A DNA stretch of 64,000 nucleotides from Acidimicrobiales bacterium (GTDB lineage Bacteria; Actinomycetota; Acidimicrobiia; Acidimicrobiales; SHLQ01), in contig JAHDEJ010000004.1 in NCBI GenBank assembly GCA_020628865.1, positions 1-64,000 on the forward strand. The letters are read 5' to 3'. The notes under the pieces were generated by a model that saw only the letters and a list, made by a program, of their open reading frames with translations, did not search any database and had not been told where the DNA came from. The number at the start of each line of letters is the position of its first letter. The stretch's first letter is position 1. A program made the position numbers and the translations under genes. This document shows, one piece after another, positions 1 to 9,879 of the stretch.

Positions 1-5
1 GCTAG

Positions 6-611
6 ATGGATGTCGAGGTCGTCGAGCAGGTGTGGTGGTTCACCAGCCGCGCCGCTGGCATCGTGTCCTGGGTCCTGCTGAGCCTTTCCGTCCTGCTCGG
101 GCTGACCCAGTCCTCTCGAGCGTCACGGAATCTGCCCGCCGGCTGGACACTCGACCTGCATCGCTTTCTTTCGATGCTGTCGATCGTCTTCCTGTCGGTT
201 CACCTCGTTGCGCTCGTGCCCGACAACTTCGTGCACTTCAGTTGGGCAGAGCTGTTCGTGCCCTATGCCTCCGAGTGGCGCCCGGGCGCCGTCGCCTGGG
301 GCATCGTTGCGTTCTGGCTGCTCGTTGCGGTGCAGGTCACTTCGTTGCTGCGACCGCGCCTCCCGAACCGCCTGTGGCGGTCGGCGCACTACCTCAGCTT
401 CGTGGTGTGGGCGGCAGCGACCGTGCACCTGCTGACGGCCGGAACCGACGCGGATGTCCTGCTGTTCCGGGTTGTCCAGGGTGTTGTGGTCACCGCTGTT
501 CTTGCGTTCACCGTCCTGCGCGTTCGTGCGGCGCGGCGGCGTGGTTCAGCTGGGTCGCTGTCGGTCGAGGAACCGGTACACGTCGACCAGGTCGACGCCG
601 GGAAAGGGTGA
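6..611 (+). CDS. Ferric-reductase-like transmembrane protein (YedZ/MsrQ-like)
   Basis: The 201-residue product has about five or six hydrophobic helices (near residues 15-35, 50-70, 95-115, 125-145 and 155-170) and a basic, then polar tail. Paired histidines (H52 and H61 in helix 2, H128 and H142 towards the end) resemble the haem-ligand pattern of the ferric reductase-like transmembrane domain family, which carries electrons across the membrane. The ATG at position 6 directly follows an in-frame TAG, so the gene is whole even though it sits at the window edge. Its 3' end overlaps the convergent regulator gene by 66 bases. A partner (FMN-binding protein or molybdoenzyme) would lie left of the window. 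The exact substrate cannot be told. Confidence 0.72.
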   Translation: MDVEVVEQVWWFTSRAAGIVSWVLLSLSVLLGLTQSSRASRNLPAGWTLDLHRFLSMLSIVFLSVHLVALVPDNFVHFSWAELFVPYASEWRPGAVAWGIVAFWLLVAVQVTSLLRPRLPNRLWRSAHYLSFVVWAAATVHLLTAGTDADVLLFRVVQGVVVTAVLAFTVLRVRAARRRGSAGSLSVEEPVHVDQVDAGKG

Positions 612-1994
612 GAACTCCCGGCTGGACGGCGGCAGTGCCGTCAGCACGTGGCTTCGTTGCGCGGCGGACGGCCAGGCGACGTCCTCCCATCGTGCGATGA
701 GATTGGGGTCGGGAGCGGTCGCCGACGACCGGGCCTCCACCCGTCGGATCGTGTCGCCGCCGCGGAAGTGGGTGGCGAGCTCGGACGTGGTGCCGACGCT
801 GATGGCGTAGGGGTTCTTGCTCGCATCCTCGATGTAGGTTGCGCACCACCAGTCTCCGGCGTCGGTGACGGTGTGTTGGTAGTGCAGGAGAAAACTCTGA
901 CTCGCCTGCCAGGCCTGCCGAACTCCCCAGTGGCGGGACACCCGCATGCCCTCCACGGTCCCTTCGGCGTCGCACGGATAGTCGATTCCATCGTTCTCGT
1001 AGGCCTTGGACACGACGCCGTCCGGATTGCAGCGCAGGAAGTGCACGGGGAGGCCGAGGTGTTGTGTGGCCAGGTTCGTGAATCGATGGGCTGCCATCTC
1101 GTAGGAGACGTAGAACGCCTCCTTCATGTCCTCGATCGAGATGTCGTTCTGGTCGAAGCTCCGCTGCAGGAGTTCCGCCGCCGGCTGTTCCGGGATCAGC
1201 GTGGCGGCCGAGAAGTAGTTGGACTCGACCCGTTGACGGAGGTATTCACCGAAGTCCCGGGTGGAGGAATGGTCGAGGGCGTAGTGGCCCAGCGTCTGGA
1301 GGACGACGGATCGAGCGGTGCGGAGCTCGACCTCTTCGCGCAGCGGGATGTAGATGATCCGATTTCGCTGGTCGGTGATCGATCGGGCCGAACTCGGCAT
1401 GCCCCGTGCCCGCTCCAGCTTGAAGCCGAAGTGGCCGGCGAGGTCGGTGATGTTTCGCTCCGAGACCGGGCCGGAGCCCGGGTAGCCGATGGCGTCCAGC
1501 GCCTCGCGGGCGATCTTCTCGATCTCCTCGAAGTAGTTGTTGCGCTCGCGCATCTCTTCGCGAAGCTGCACGTTGGCGGCACGCGCCCGGTCTTCGGCAC
1601 GAAGGCTCCGTCCGGACTCGGCCGCCGGCAGGGACTTCCAGAGGGTGACGAGGTGCTCGAGCACGTCGTCACCCATCTTCGCCGTGGGCTTCAGGTGGGG
1701 CAGTCCGAACGCCTGGTAGCGGGGGTCCTCCTGGGCTCGGGCAAGCGCGAGCTCGAGTTCGGCTCGGCGATTCGGCGGTTCGGGGTCGACGAGTTCGCCG
1801 ACGCCGACGTCGAGGCTGTCGGCGAGCGCATTGAGCAGACCGATCTTCGGTTCGACCTTGCCGTTCTCCAGCTGGGAGAGATACGGCACCGGGCGATCGA
1901 CGAGATCGCTCAGCTCGGACAGCGTCATGTCGTGGCGTTTGCGGTGATGACGGACACGGTGTCCGAGGACGGCGAGGTCGAGTTCAGCAGCCAT
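546..1994 (-). CDS. RamB-like XRE regulator with IrrE-like and DUF2083 domains
   Basis: This 482-residue protein has an N-terminal helix-turn-helix of the XRE type (about residues 10-65, with SQLENGKVEPK), a middle region of the ImmA/IrrE peptidase type, and a long C-terminal domain of the short-chain fatty acyl regulator family (RamB/PrpC-regulator type). The zinc peptidase motif is degenerate: where HExxH is expected the sequence reads QTLGHYALDH, so it is probably a sensor and not a protease. RamB in Corynebacterium controls acetate and glyoxylate-cycle genes. The start is the ATG at 1994, preceded by GGAGGT at a good distance. Open frame continues upstream to 2978 but runs antisense across the next gene. 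It is divergent from a malate-synthase-like gene, which fits that role. Confidence 0.85.
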   Translation of the reverse strand: MAAELDLAVLGHRVRHHRKRHDMTLSELSDLVDRPVPYLSQLENGKVEPKIGLLNALADSLDVGVGELVDPEPPNRRAELELALARAQEDPRYQAFGLPHLKPTAKMGDDVLEHLVTLWKSLPAAESGRSLRAEDRARAANVQLREEMRERNNYFEEIEKIAREALDAIGYPGSGPVSERNITDLAGHFGFKLERARGMPSSARSITDQRNRIIYIPLREEVELRTARSVVLQTLGHYALDHSSTRDFGEYLRQRVESNYFSAATLIPEQPAAELLQRSFDQNDISIEDMKEAFYVSYEMAAHRFTNLATQHLGLPVHFLRCNPDGVVSKAYENDGIDYPCDAEGTVEGMRVSRHWGVRQAWQASQSFLLHYQHTVTDAGDWWCATYIEDASKNPYAISVGTTSELATHFRGGDTIRRVEARSSATAPDPNLIARWEDVAWPSAAQRSHVLTALPPSSREFSPFPGVDLVDVYRFLDRQRPS

Positions 1995-2083
1995 GGCCAC
2001 CTCCAATCGGCAACAACGATCATTTTTAGCGTTTTCGCCCCGCTTCTGCGACTTTTCACTCAAGAAACTCCGTGATATTTCCG

Positions 2084-2105
2084 ATCCAGCGCCGCAATGC
2101 TGGAT
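2084..2105. promoter_or_regulatory. Inverted repeat in the divergent ramB-like/malate-synthase-like promoter region
   Basis: ATCCAGC and GCTGGAT form a perfect 7-bp dyad with an 8-base spacer, 28 bases before the start of the malate-synthase-like gene and just after an AT-rich stretch (GATATTT) that could be a -10 box. It could be an operator for the divergent regulator or a 5' leader hairpin. No match to the published RamB site was recognised with confidence. Confidence 0.35.
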
Positions 2106-2132
2106 GTACAGGCGGATCTGACAGGAGTATCC

Positions 2133-2918
2133 ATGGCGATGATCGCACCCACCGAACCGGTTGACTTCGACGCTGTACCCGGCGTCGACGTGGTCGCGGG
2201 CGAATCGACCGCCGACCTCGAGTCGCTCCTGTTGACCGACCGGGTGCTCACCGTTGCCGGCACCGTGCACCGGCGCTTGCTCGATCGCCGCTCCTCGCTG
2301 CTGCGCGATCGGTTGACCTCGGCGGCTTCCGCCGACGTCCCCGCCGCATGGACGGGCACCGCCGACCAGCAGCTCGAATTGCTTCATGGCCCCGACCTCT
2401 GCGTCGCCGATGGCGTCTCGTGGGCGGGCCGACTCCAGGCCTACCGGACCTTGGCGACCATCTCGGACGCACCCGGGACGCCCGTGGCCCGGATTCGTGG
2501 CTGGGACCAGACCGACGCCTCCGTGCTCGTCGATGGCCGGGCCATCTCCGCCAGTGTCCTCGACGCCACCGTCGTCCTCGAACATCAGGCTCGTCGATTC
2601 GAAGCCGGCGAGCAGCCGTTCGTGCTGTGTCTCCCGGACCTTCGATCCGTGGCCGAAGCCCGGCTGTGGGCCACCATGCTCGGTCGAGTGCAGGATCGAC
2701 TCGGGATCCCCCGGGATGCCGTACCGGTCATCGTGTCGCTCGAAACCGAGGCAGCGATTCGCTCCGCTTCCGGAATCATGGCCGAGTTCCGTGACAGCTG
2801 TGTCGGACTCTGCATCGCCGAGGGTCGGGATCTCGACGAGGTTTCGGCGAAGGAAGCTGCCGAAGGGCACGGGATCCGCTGGATCGGTGCCATTCCGAGC
2901 TCGCTCGATCCCCGCTGA
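2133..2918 (+). CDS. Truncated malate-synthase-like protein
   Basis: The 261-residue product can be aligned by eye with the barrel half of malate synthase A (about 530 residues). Matching blocks, in order, are an HRRLLDRR segment near residue 46, an IRGWDQTDASVLVDG block (121-135; RGWHLxEKHxxVDG in the family), EARLW with LGIPRD (175-195), and SLETEAAI (202-209) followed by AEFRDSCVGL. The metal-ligand glutamate (E204) and a later Asp (D233) seem kept, but the ADFEDS block is reduced to VADGVS (91-96) and the C-terminal domain with the catalytic aspartate is missing. The start at 2133 has AGGAG seven bases before it. It is probably not a normal malate synthase. It lies divergent from a RamB-like regulator. 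Confidence 0.68.
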   Translation: MAMIAPTEPVDFDAVPGVDVVAGESTADLESLLLTDRVLTVAGTVHRRLLDRRSSLLRDRLTSAASADVPAAWTGTADQQLELLHGPDLCVADGVSWAGRLQAYRTLATISDAPGTPVARIRGWDQTDASVLVDGRAISASVLDATVVLEHQARRFEAGEQPFVLCLPDLRSVAEARLWATMLGRVQDRLGIPRDAVPVIVSLETEAAIRSASGIMAEFRDSCVGLCIAEGRDLDEVSAKEAAEGHGIRWIGAIPSSLDPR

Positions 2919-2944
2919 TTCCTCCGACCGGGCACACTGGAACG

Positions 2945-3634
2945 GTGACCACGCCGACCCGCCAGGACGATGACGCACGGGCGACCGACCTGACGACCAT
3001 GCGCGAGGTCGCGACGTGTTTCGTCCAGCATCGGTCGCCGCAGATCCTGCTGCTCGGCGCGGCGGCCATCGTCGCCATTCGGCTGGTGTACGGGGCCTTC
3101 ACCGTCACGGACGCCGTCGTCGTCGTGCTCACGATCGTGCTCACGGGACCGGTCGAGTGGTTCCTGCATCTGTTCCTGCTCCACGCTCCCGACGACTCCT
3201 ACCGGATGCGACGGCTGGGAACCGGAACCGGGCACCGCGAACACCATCTCGATCCGAGCCACGTGGGTTGGCTGCTGCTCGCCGGCCGCGACGCCTTCAC
3301 CTTCCAACTGATGATCGCCGCCTTCACGGCCGCATGGCTCGCGCTGCCCCTTCAGCTTCTCGGACAGCCCGTGCTCGCCCCCTACCTCACCGGTGTCGCC
3401 ACGAGCTGGCTCGTCCTGTTGCACTACGAATGGGTGCACCTCCTGGTGCACACCCGGTACCGCGTTCGGAACCGCTACTACCGGCGGCTCACGACCAACC
3501 ACCGGCTCCATCACTTCCGCAACGAACATCACTGGCTCGGCGTCACCTCGAACCTCGGCGATCGTCTGCTCGGCACATACCCGGCCTCGAAGTCCGACGT
3601 GCCGCTGTCGGACACCGCCCGATCGTTGAGCTGA
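2945..3634 (+). CDS. Sterol desaturase / fatty acid hydroxylase family membrane protein
   Basis: The 229-residue product has four or so membrane helices and the histidine clusters that hold the di-iron centre in this family: EWFLHLFLLH (near 75), HREHH (near 97), HYEWVH (near 159) and HRLHHFRNEHH (near 184). Such enzymes hydroxylate or desaturate lipids, sterols or carotenoids at the membrane surface. The start is a GTG at 2945. The gene follows the malate-synthase-like gene by 26 bases and precedes glnS by 34, so a shared transcript is possible. The lipid substrate cannot be told from sequence. Confidence 0.85.
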   Translation: MTTPTRQDDDARATDLTTMREVATCFVQHRSPQILLLGAAAIVAIRLVYGAFTVTDAVVVVLTIVLTGPVEWFLHLFLLHAPDDSYRMRRLGTGTGHREHHLDPSHVGWLLLAGRDAFTFQLMIAAFTAAWLALPLQLLGQPVLAPYLTGVATSWLVLLHYEWVHLLVHTRYRVRNRYYRRLTTNHRLHHFRNEHHWLGVTSNLGDRLLGTYPASKSDVPLSDTARSLS

Positions 3635-3668
3635 ATCCGGCGCCCATCCGCCCGTATACGCTGAACGG

Positions 3669-5357
<1,689 letters not shown>

Positions 5358-5420
5358 CAAAAACAAGCGTCATCGTTCGACTCATCGAACGGGGATCTGC
5401 GCCGATCGGCATTCGACGGC

Positions 5421-7292
5421 ATGACGCAATCCACGCAACTTCCCGCCAACCACGCCCCGCCGGACACGGCGCTGCGTTCCCGCGCGTCCAACCACGGGCC
5501 GACGGCGGACTTCATCATCGTCCTTTCGCTGCTCGTCATCGGCGTCCTCGGCGCGTTGACGCTCGGGCCGGTGGGCCTCATCGCTGCTGTGCCCGCGGGT
5601 CTGCTGCTGCGCCGGTGGTCGACGGACTCGGGCCCGATGTGTCGCGATCACGGCCACACGGCGCTGGTCGATCGGGCGCGGATCTTCTCCTGGGAGATCG
5701 ACTCCCGCACCGGACGCATTGTGACCATGAGCGGCAACGTGGCCGAAGTGCTCGGCTACGAACCGTCCGAGCTGGAGGGAGCCGACGCCGCGACGATCAT
5801 CGACATCGACGAAGCCAGGGCCGTCCTTCGGGAAGAGGCGAGGCTCGGCGCCGACGCCGAACGCCGTTCAATCGTGACCGCTCGGCACAAGGAGGGTCAC
5901 GACGTGACGCTTCGGGAGGTCCGCCTCACGCCGAGACGCGAGGGGCTCGTTCGGGGCGTGTCCGTCGACATCGGCGAGTTCGCCGACGCCTTGCGCTTCC
6001 AGGCGGAGCACGATGAACTGACCGGCCTCGCCAGCCGATCCATCGTCGAGCAGACGGTGGTCGAGAGTCTTGACGCCGCCGACGATCGGCAGGTTGCGCT
6101 CATCGTTGCCGACCTTGACCGGTTCAAGGGAATCAACGACACGCTCGGCCACCCGACCGGCGATCGGTTGCTCCGCGTGCTCGCCGAACGACTGCGTGCC
6201 TCGATCGACACGATCGACGTGATGGCGCGCATCGGCGGCGACGAGTTCGCGTTCGTGGCCATCGGCGACCTCACGGTCGACTCGGCGAACTCGCTCGCCG
6301 AAGAGGTGCATGGACTGCTGACCAGCCCGGTTGCCGTCGACGGACTGCAGTTGGCGGTCGGTGCGTCGATCGGCGTGGCGGTGTCACCCGGTCACGGCAC
6401 CACCTACGCCGAGCTGCTGAAGTGCGCCGACATTGCGTCGTACCAGGCCAAGCATTCCGGCGGCGGGGTCGCCGTCTTCGAGGCTTCGGAGGGTGAAGCC
6501 TCCGTCACCCGTCAGGAACTGATCTGCGACACGGTCCGTGCGCTCGACGTCGGAGAGTTCGAACTCCACTTCCAACCACAGGTCGACGTTCGCGACGGTC
6601 GAATCGTCGGCGCTGAAGGCCTTGTTCGTTGGCGCCACCCCCGACACGGGCTGCTGGCGCCGGCGGACTTCTTCACGGCAATCGAGGTCGGCGGCCACTA
6701 TCACCGGCTGACCGACGTCATGCTTCGCCAAGCCGTCGAGTTCGGCGCCCGCATGCTCGAGCACGGCCATCGGATACCAGTGGCCGTGAATCTCGGTTCG
6801 ATGAGCTTTCTCGACCGCCGGCTGCCCGACACGGTCGGCGAACTGCTCGCACGCCATGGACTCCCCGGTTCGCTGTTGACGATGGAGGTCACCGAGTCGG
6901 ACATCCTCGACGAGAAGGGCCGCGACGCCCCGGTCTTCGAACATCTGGGCGCACTCGGCGTTCGACTTTCGATCGACGACTTCGGCACCGGCTATTCGAA
7001 CTTCACCCGACTCCGTTCCCTCGACGCCGATGAGGTCAAGGTGGACCGGGCGTTCGTTCAGGGGCTCGGCCGGACATCGGAGGATGCGATCATTGTGCGG
7101 GCCACGATTCAGCTCGCCCAACTTCTGGGTCTCGACGTGGTCGCCGAAGGTGTCGAGACCGAAGAGCAACTCCGGGAGTTGCAGTCACTCGGATGCACGA
7201 CGGCCCAAGGCTTCTACTGGTCGACGGCCGTGCACCCAGACGCGTTCCTCGACCTGCTGGCCAGCAACGCAACCGCTCGCGCCGCCGGCTGA
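5421..7292 (+). CDS. Membrane PAS-GGDEF-EAL cyclic-di-GMP protein
   Basis: The 623-residue product has two close hydrophobic segments near residues 33-75, a PAS-like sensor domain (about 80-190, with GRIVTMSGNVAEVLGYEPSE), a GGDEF domain with intact RIGGDEFAF (near 272-280), and a full EAL domain (about 365-615). The EAL motif reads EGL in EGLVRW, a common active variant, and later motifs (SIDDFGTGYSN, DEVKVDRAFV, EGVETEEQL) are intact. It may make, break down or do both with cyclic di-GMP. The flagellar genes far to the right offer a plausible output. It starts 63 bases after glnS and ends two bases before the convergent Rieske gene. Confidence 0.92.
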   Translation: MTQSTQLPANHAPPDTALRSRASNHGPTADFIIVLSLLVIGVLGALTLGPVGLIAAVPAGLLLRRWSTDSGPMCRDHGHTALVDRARIFSWEIDSRTGRIVTMSGNVAEVLGYEPSELEGADAATIIDIDEARAVLREEARLGADAERRSIVTARHKEGHDVTLREVRLTPRREGLVRGVSVDIGEFADALRFQAEHDELTGLASRSIVEQTVVESLDAADDRQVALIVADLDRFKGINDTLGHPTGDRLLRVLAERLRASIDTIDVMARIGGDEFAFVAIGDLTVDSANSLAEEVHGLLTSPVAVDGLQLAVGASIGVAVSPGHGTTYAELLKCADIASYQAKHSGGGVAVFEASEGEASVTRQELICDTVRALDVGEFELHFQPQVDVRDGRIVGAEGLVRWRHPRHGLLAPADFFTAIEVGGHYHRLTDVMLRQAVEFGARMLEHGHRIPVAVNLGSMSFLDRRLPDTVGELLARHGLPGSLLTMEVTESDILDEKGRDAPVFEHLGALGVRLSIDDFGTGYSNFTRLRSLDADEVKVDRAFVQGLGRTSEDAIIVRATIQLAQLLGLDVVAEGVETEEQLRELQSLGCTTAQGFYWSTAVHPDAFLDLLASNATARAAG

Positions 7293-7294
7293 CA

Positions 7295-8983
7295 TCATCG
7301 CTTGGGCGGGTTGCCCGTGCGCACGAAGTCGAGACTCGACGCAACGTTCGCGGACACGAACCGTTCGAGGCGGGGAGCGGCGATGAAGCGCGTGGTGGCC
7401 AACACCGGCTCCAACGAGTCGATCGTGTTCGCCTCCTCTGCGGCCGCCTGCGCCAGCTTGATGACGTGGGCGCTGACGATGAACGAGCCTGCCTGGTCAT
7501 CGAGCGCCGCCGTGATCATCGCGTCGACTGCGTCGGCTCGGTCTGCTTCGTGCATCCACGCAAGGGCGGCGCCGACGTCCTTCATGCGAACCGCAGTGGC
7601 GAAGTCGGTCGGCGAGTTGGTGGCCGCCGCAGCCGGGCCGGCCCCGTGGCGACGTTCCGCCCGGCCACTGTCGAACAGCAGCCAGGCGGCGAACAGAGCG
7701 ATCCGCGCGCTCTGCGGACCGGGGTCGACCTCCCAGGCCCAGCGCGCCGCGCGACTCATCGTCAGCGCATGAGTGATGTCGAGCCAGCCGAAGTCCTCCT
7801 CGTGGTTGAACTCGATCTCGAGGTCGTGGCGGAGGAGGCGTCGGGACGCCCCGAGCGTGATCGCGTCGAGCAGCCCCTCCACGCCGGCGCCGTGCAGCAC
7901 GGCGTCCACCGCAGCTTCGATGGGAGCGTCGGTGGACGCACCCAGCCGATCGGCCAGCGCGCTCGTCTCGTTCCAGCCGGTGACCGTTCGGTCATCCGCC
8001 TCGGCCATGGCACCGAGGTCGGCGCCGGCGATCGACCGCATGGCCTTGCGCATGTACGGCAGTACGTCTTCCCGCGTCGCCCAGCCGATACTGGCGGCGA
8101 GATGCGGAAGGAGGTCTGGGGCGAGGTGCCAGCCGACACGATCGAGCAGCTCGAATGCCTTCTGGGTGTAGATGATGCCGTGGCCGTACCCGAGATGGTG
8201 TTGGGAGACAGCGTCGATGAAGTCATGGCGAATGGCCGCCGGGTCCCGCCCGTCGTCGATCGCCGCCATGGTCGCGGCCATTGCCCCTTCGACGTCCTCC
8301 GCCTCGATCGCCTGACCGAAGTCGGTCGTTGCATCCGGCGCGGGCACGGGACGCGCCGGCCGATCCCGTGAGACCTCAGAGATTCCGGCGAGCCCATGCA
8401 CCAGGGGAAGGGCGGCCTCGTCGCCCGTCCGAAGCTCGGCCCACGCCAGCAGATCTGCGGCCTGCGCCATCTCGTGTCCGACACCCCATTCGTTCCGGGG
8501 CGCCCCGTAAGCGATCGCGTCGCCCATGATCTCGGCGGGGCTGGCCTCGGCGTGCAGGAGGCGGGCGGTGTCTCGGGCGACCTGACCCACATAGTTGCGC
8601 TCCATGCCGGTTCGCAGGCTCGGCCACAGCGTCGCTCGTTGCTCCTCGTTGCTGGGCTCGGTCACGGAGACGACGACCTGGTCGTCCTCGATCGAGACGG
8701 CGTGGCACGGGATGTCCTCCTCGCCGCGCACACACGACCCGTCGCGGACGTCGAACTTCCAGTTGTGCCACTGACACGTGAGGAGCTCGCCGTCCAGCGC
8801 ACCCGTCGCCATGCCGTATCCCTGGTGTGGACATGCATTGTCCAGCGCATGGATGCCCGATGCCGTCCGGATCACGACGATTCGCCGGGTGCCGACGGAG
8901 GTCATCTTCATCGTGCCTTCGGCGAAGTCGTCGACCGATCCGACGATCTCGGTGGTGGTGTTCGCAGCATTCGTGTTGTCCAT
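7295..8983 (-). CDS. Rieske [2Fe-2S] protein with a large helical C-terminal domain
   Basis: Residues 8-110 form a Rieske ferredoxin domain with both cluster motifs: CPHQG (near 51) and CQWHNW (near 70). The remaining 450 residues are predicted mostly helical, with many conserved-looking histidines and an HLGYGHGIIYT segment near 270. I do not recognise this region with confidence; a weak resemblance to questin-oxidase-like proteins is only a guess. No membrane segment is visible, so it is probably a cytoplasmic electron-transfer or oxygenase component. Its start has no Shine-Dalgarno site and lies eight bases after a strong -10 box, so the message is probably leaderless. The promoter is of MerR/SoxR type. 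Confidence 0.8.
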   Translation of the reverse strand: MDNTNAANTTTEIVGSVDDFAEGTMKMTSVGTRRIVVIRTASGIHALDNACPHQGYGMATGALDGELLTCQWHNWKFDVRDGSCVRGEEDIPCHAVSIEDDQVVVSVTEPSNEEQRATLWPSLRTGMERNYVGQVARDTARLLHAEASPAEIMGDAIAYGAPRNEWGVGHEMAQAADLLAWAELRTGDEAALPLVHGLAGISEVSRDRPARPVPAPDATTDFGQAIEAEDVEGAMAATMAAIDDGRDPAAIRHDFIDAVSQHHLGYGHGIIYTQKAFELLDRVGWHLAPDLLPHLAASIGWATREDVLPYMRKAMRSIAGADLGAMAEADDRTVTGWNETSALADRLGASTDAPIEAAVDAVLHGAGVEGLLDAITLGASRRLLRHDLEIEFNHEEDFGWLDITHALTMSRAARWAWEVDPGPQSARIALFAAWLLFDSGRAERRHGAGPAAAATNSPTDFATAVRMKDVGAALAWMHEADRADAVDAMITAALDDQAGSFIVSAHVIKLAQAAAEEANTIDSLEPVLATTRFIAAPRLERFVSANVASSLDFVRTGNPPKR

Positions 8984-8990
8984 ACGAATG

Positions 8991-9021
8991 ATCGTAAAAC
9001 TTCAAGCGAGCTTGAAGTCAA
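8991..9021 (-). promoter_or_regulatory. MerR/SoxR-type promoter of the Rieske gene
   Basis: On the minus strand the -35 box is TTGACT (9021-9016) and the -10 box is TACGAT (8996-8991), separated by 19 bases, which is the overlong spacer typical of MerR-family promoters. The spacer is filled by a perfect dyad, ACTTCAAG-CGAG-CTTGAAGT (8999-9018). Its core, TCAAG-N4-CTTGA, matches the core of the SoxR box of E. coli soxS. A gene for a SoxR protein lies at 12213. The start codon at 8983 is eight bases past the -10 box, so transcription probably begins at or next to the ATG. Direct control by this SoxR is inferred. Confidence 0.75.
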
Positions 9022-9023
9022 GG

Positions 9024-9176
9024 GGAACCCTTCGGGTTCCTACGCTTTGCTCCGCTTCGCTCCGCAAACCGCCGGGAACTGCTTCGCAACTTGGGCTGTC
9101 CACCTTGCTCCGCTTCGCTGCGCAAGACCGCCGGGAACTCTTCGGGTTCCTACGCTTTGCTCCGCAAACCGCCGGG
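9024..9176. repeat. Intergenic GC-rich repeat block with short hairpins
   Basis: The gap between the Rieske gene and the COG4315 lipoprotein gene holds no gene but is repetitive. A 25-base string starting TTCGGGTTCCTACGC is found at 9031-9055 and again at 9141-9165. A second similar pair (9052-9080 and 9110-9139), built on CCGCTTCGCT and CCGCCGGGAACT, differs at a few bases. The left copy also folds as GGAACCC-TTC-GGGTTCC (9024-9040). It looks like an interspersed intergenic repeat. A comparable but different block lies at 29834. Confidence 0.6.
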
Positions 9177-9203
9177 GCTCCGGGCGTTGTCTGCCCGGAG
9201 CCC
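9175..9203 (-). terminator. Probable terminator of the COG4315/cupredoxin operon
   Basis: GGGCTCCGGGC and GCCCGGAGCCC form a perfect 11-bp stem with a 7-base loop, eight bases beyond the stop of the lipoprotein gene that ends at 9211. There is no clear run of T on either strand, so it is a GC-rich actinobacterial type of hairpin. Confidence 0.6.
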
Positions 9204-9210
9204 TGTCTGC

Positions 9211-9822
9211 TCAGTAGTCGCTTTCTTCTGTTTCTTCCATGGCGTCTTCTTCCATGGCGCCTTCTTCCATGGCGTCGTCCATTGCCTCATCCATGGCGCC
9301 TTCGGCGCCGATGAGGCTGCCGTCGGGGGCGGAGAGGAACCAGACCTCGCCGGAGTTCTGGCCGTTCACGTCACCGGGGGCGATGTCGGCGGCGAACCGG
9401 TACAGGGGCCAGGCGCCGGCCTTGAGCTGGAACGAGCCGTCGTTTCGCTCGACGACCGAGAAGATGGCCGAGTCGAGGCCATCGGGCAGTTCGGCGGAGT
9501 CCGTGAATACGGGAGGCCATGCGTCGGCGCATGCGCCATCACAGGTGGGGAGACCCTCGGTGTCGTCGAGGAATCCATAGAGGCTGAGGCCGTTCGCATC
9601 GACGAGGATGTCGCCGTGCTCGGACGAGGCCGTCCCGACAATGGCTGCCGTCGACTCCTCCGCCACCTCGGCGGCGGGGGCCGCATCGGTGGCTTCCGCA
9701 TCCGATGCGGCCGTGACCGCAGTCGCGTCGGAACCGCATGCGGACAAGCCGAGTGCAGCGGCGAAGAACAGGGCACCGCCACGGCGGCGGAGGGTGGTTG
9801 TGGTCGATGAAGTGATGGTCAT
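9211..9822 (-). CDS. COG4315-type secreted lipoprotein
   Basis: The 203-residue product has a basic N-terminus, a hydrophobic stretch and a lipobox ending LGLSACGS, so it is exported and lipid-anchored. A polar Ala/Glu/Thr linker leads to one or two copies of the COG4315 secreted repeat, marked by DGLSLYGF-type and CDGACADAWPP motifs (the function of this repeat is not known; genes for it often accompany electron-transfer proteins). The last 30 residues are a degenerate acidic repeat built on EEGAMEED units, seen in the DNA as repeated TTCTTCCATGGCG. It is the last gene of a three-gene leftward unit with a cupredoxin and a DUF6529 protein. Confidence 0.8.
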   Translation of the reverse strand: MTITSSTTTTLRRRGGALFFAAALGLSACGSDATAVTAASDAEATDAAPAAEVAEESTAAIVGTASSEHGDILVDANGLSLYGFLDDTEGLPTCDGACADAWPPVFTDSAELPDGLDSAIFSVVERNDGSFQLKAGAWPLYRFAADIAPGDVNGQNSGEVWFLSAPDGSLIGAEGAMDEAMDDAMEEGAMEEDAMEETEESDY

Positions 9823-9879
9823 TGGTTCTTTCCTTGATTGATTGGGGGATTGGTTTGGGGGATTGATTGGCGGTGGCGG

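Noticed and set aside
1995-2978. N-terminal extension of the RamB-like frame (open to 2978)
   Set aside because: It is antisense to the malate-synthase-like gene, has no family similarity, and the ATG at 1994 has a perfect GGAGGT site and fits the HTH domain start.
9239-9300. Tandem TTCTTCCATGGCG repeats as a CRISPR or regulatory array
   Set aside because: They are in frame within the lipoprotein gene and encode its acidic EEGAMEED-like tail.
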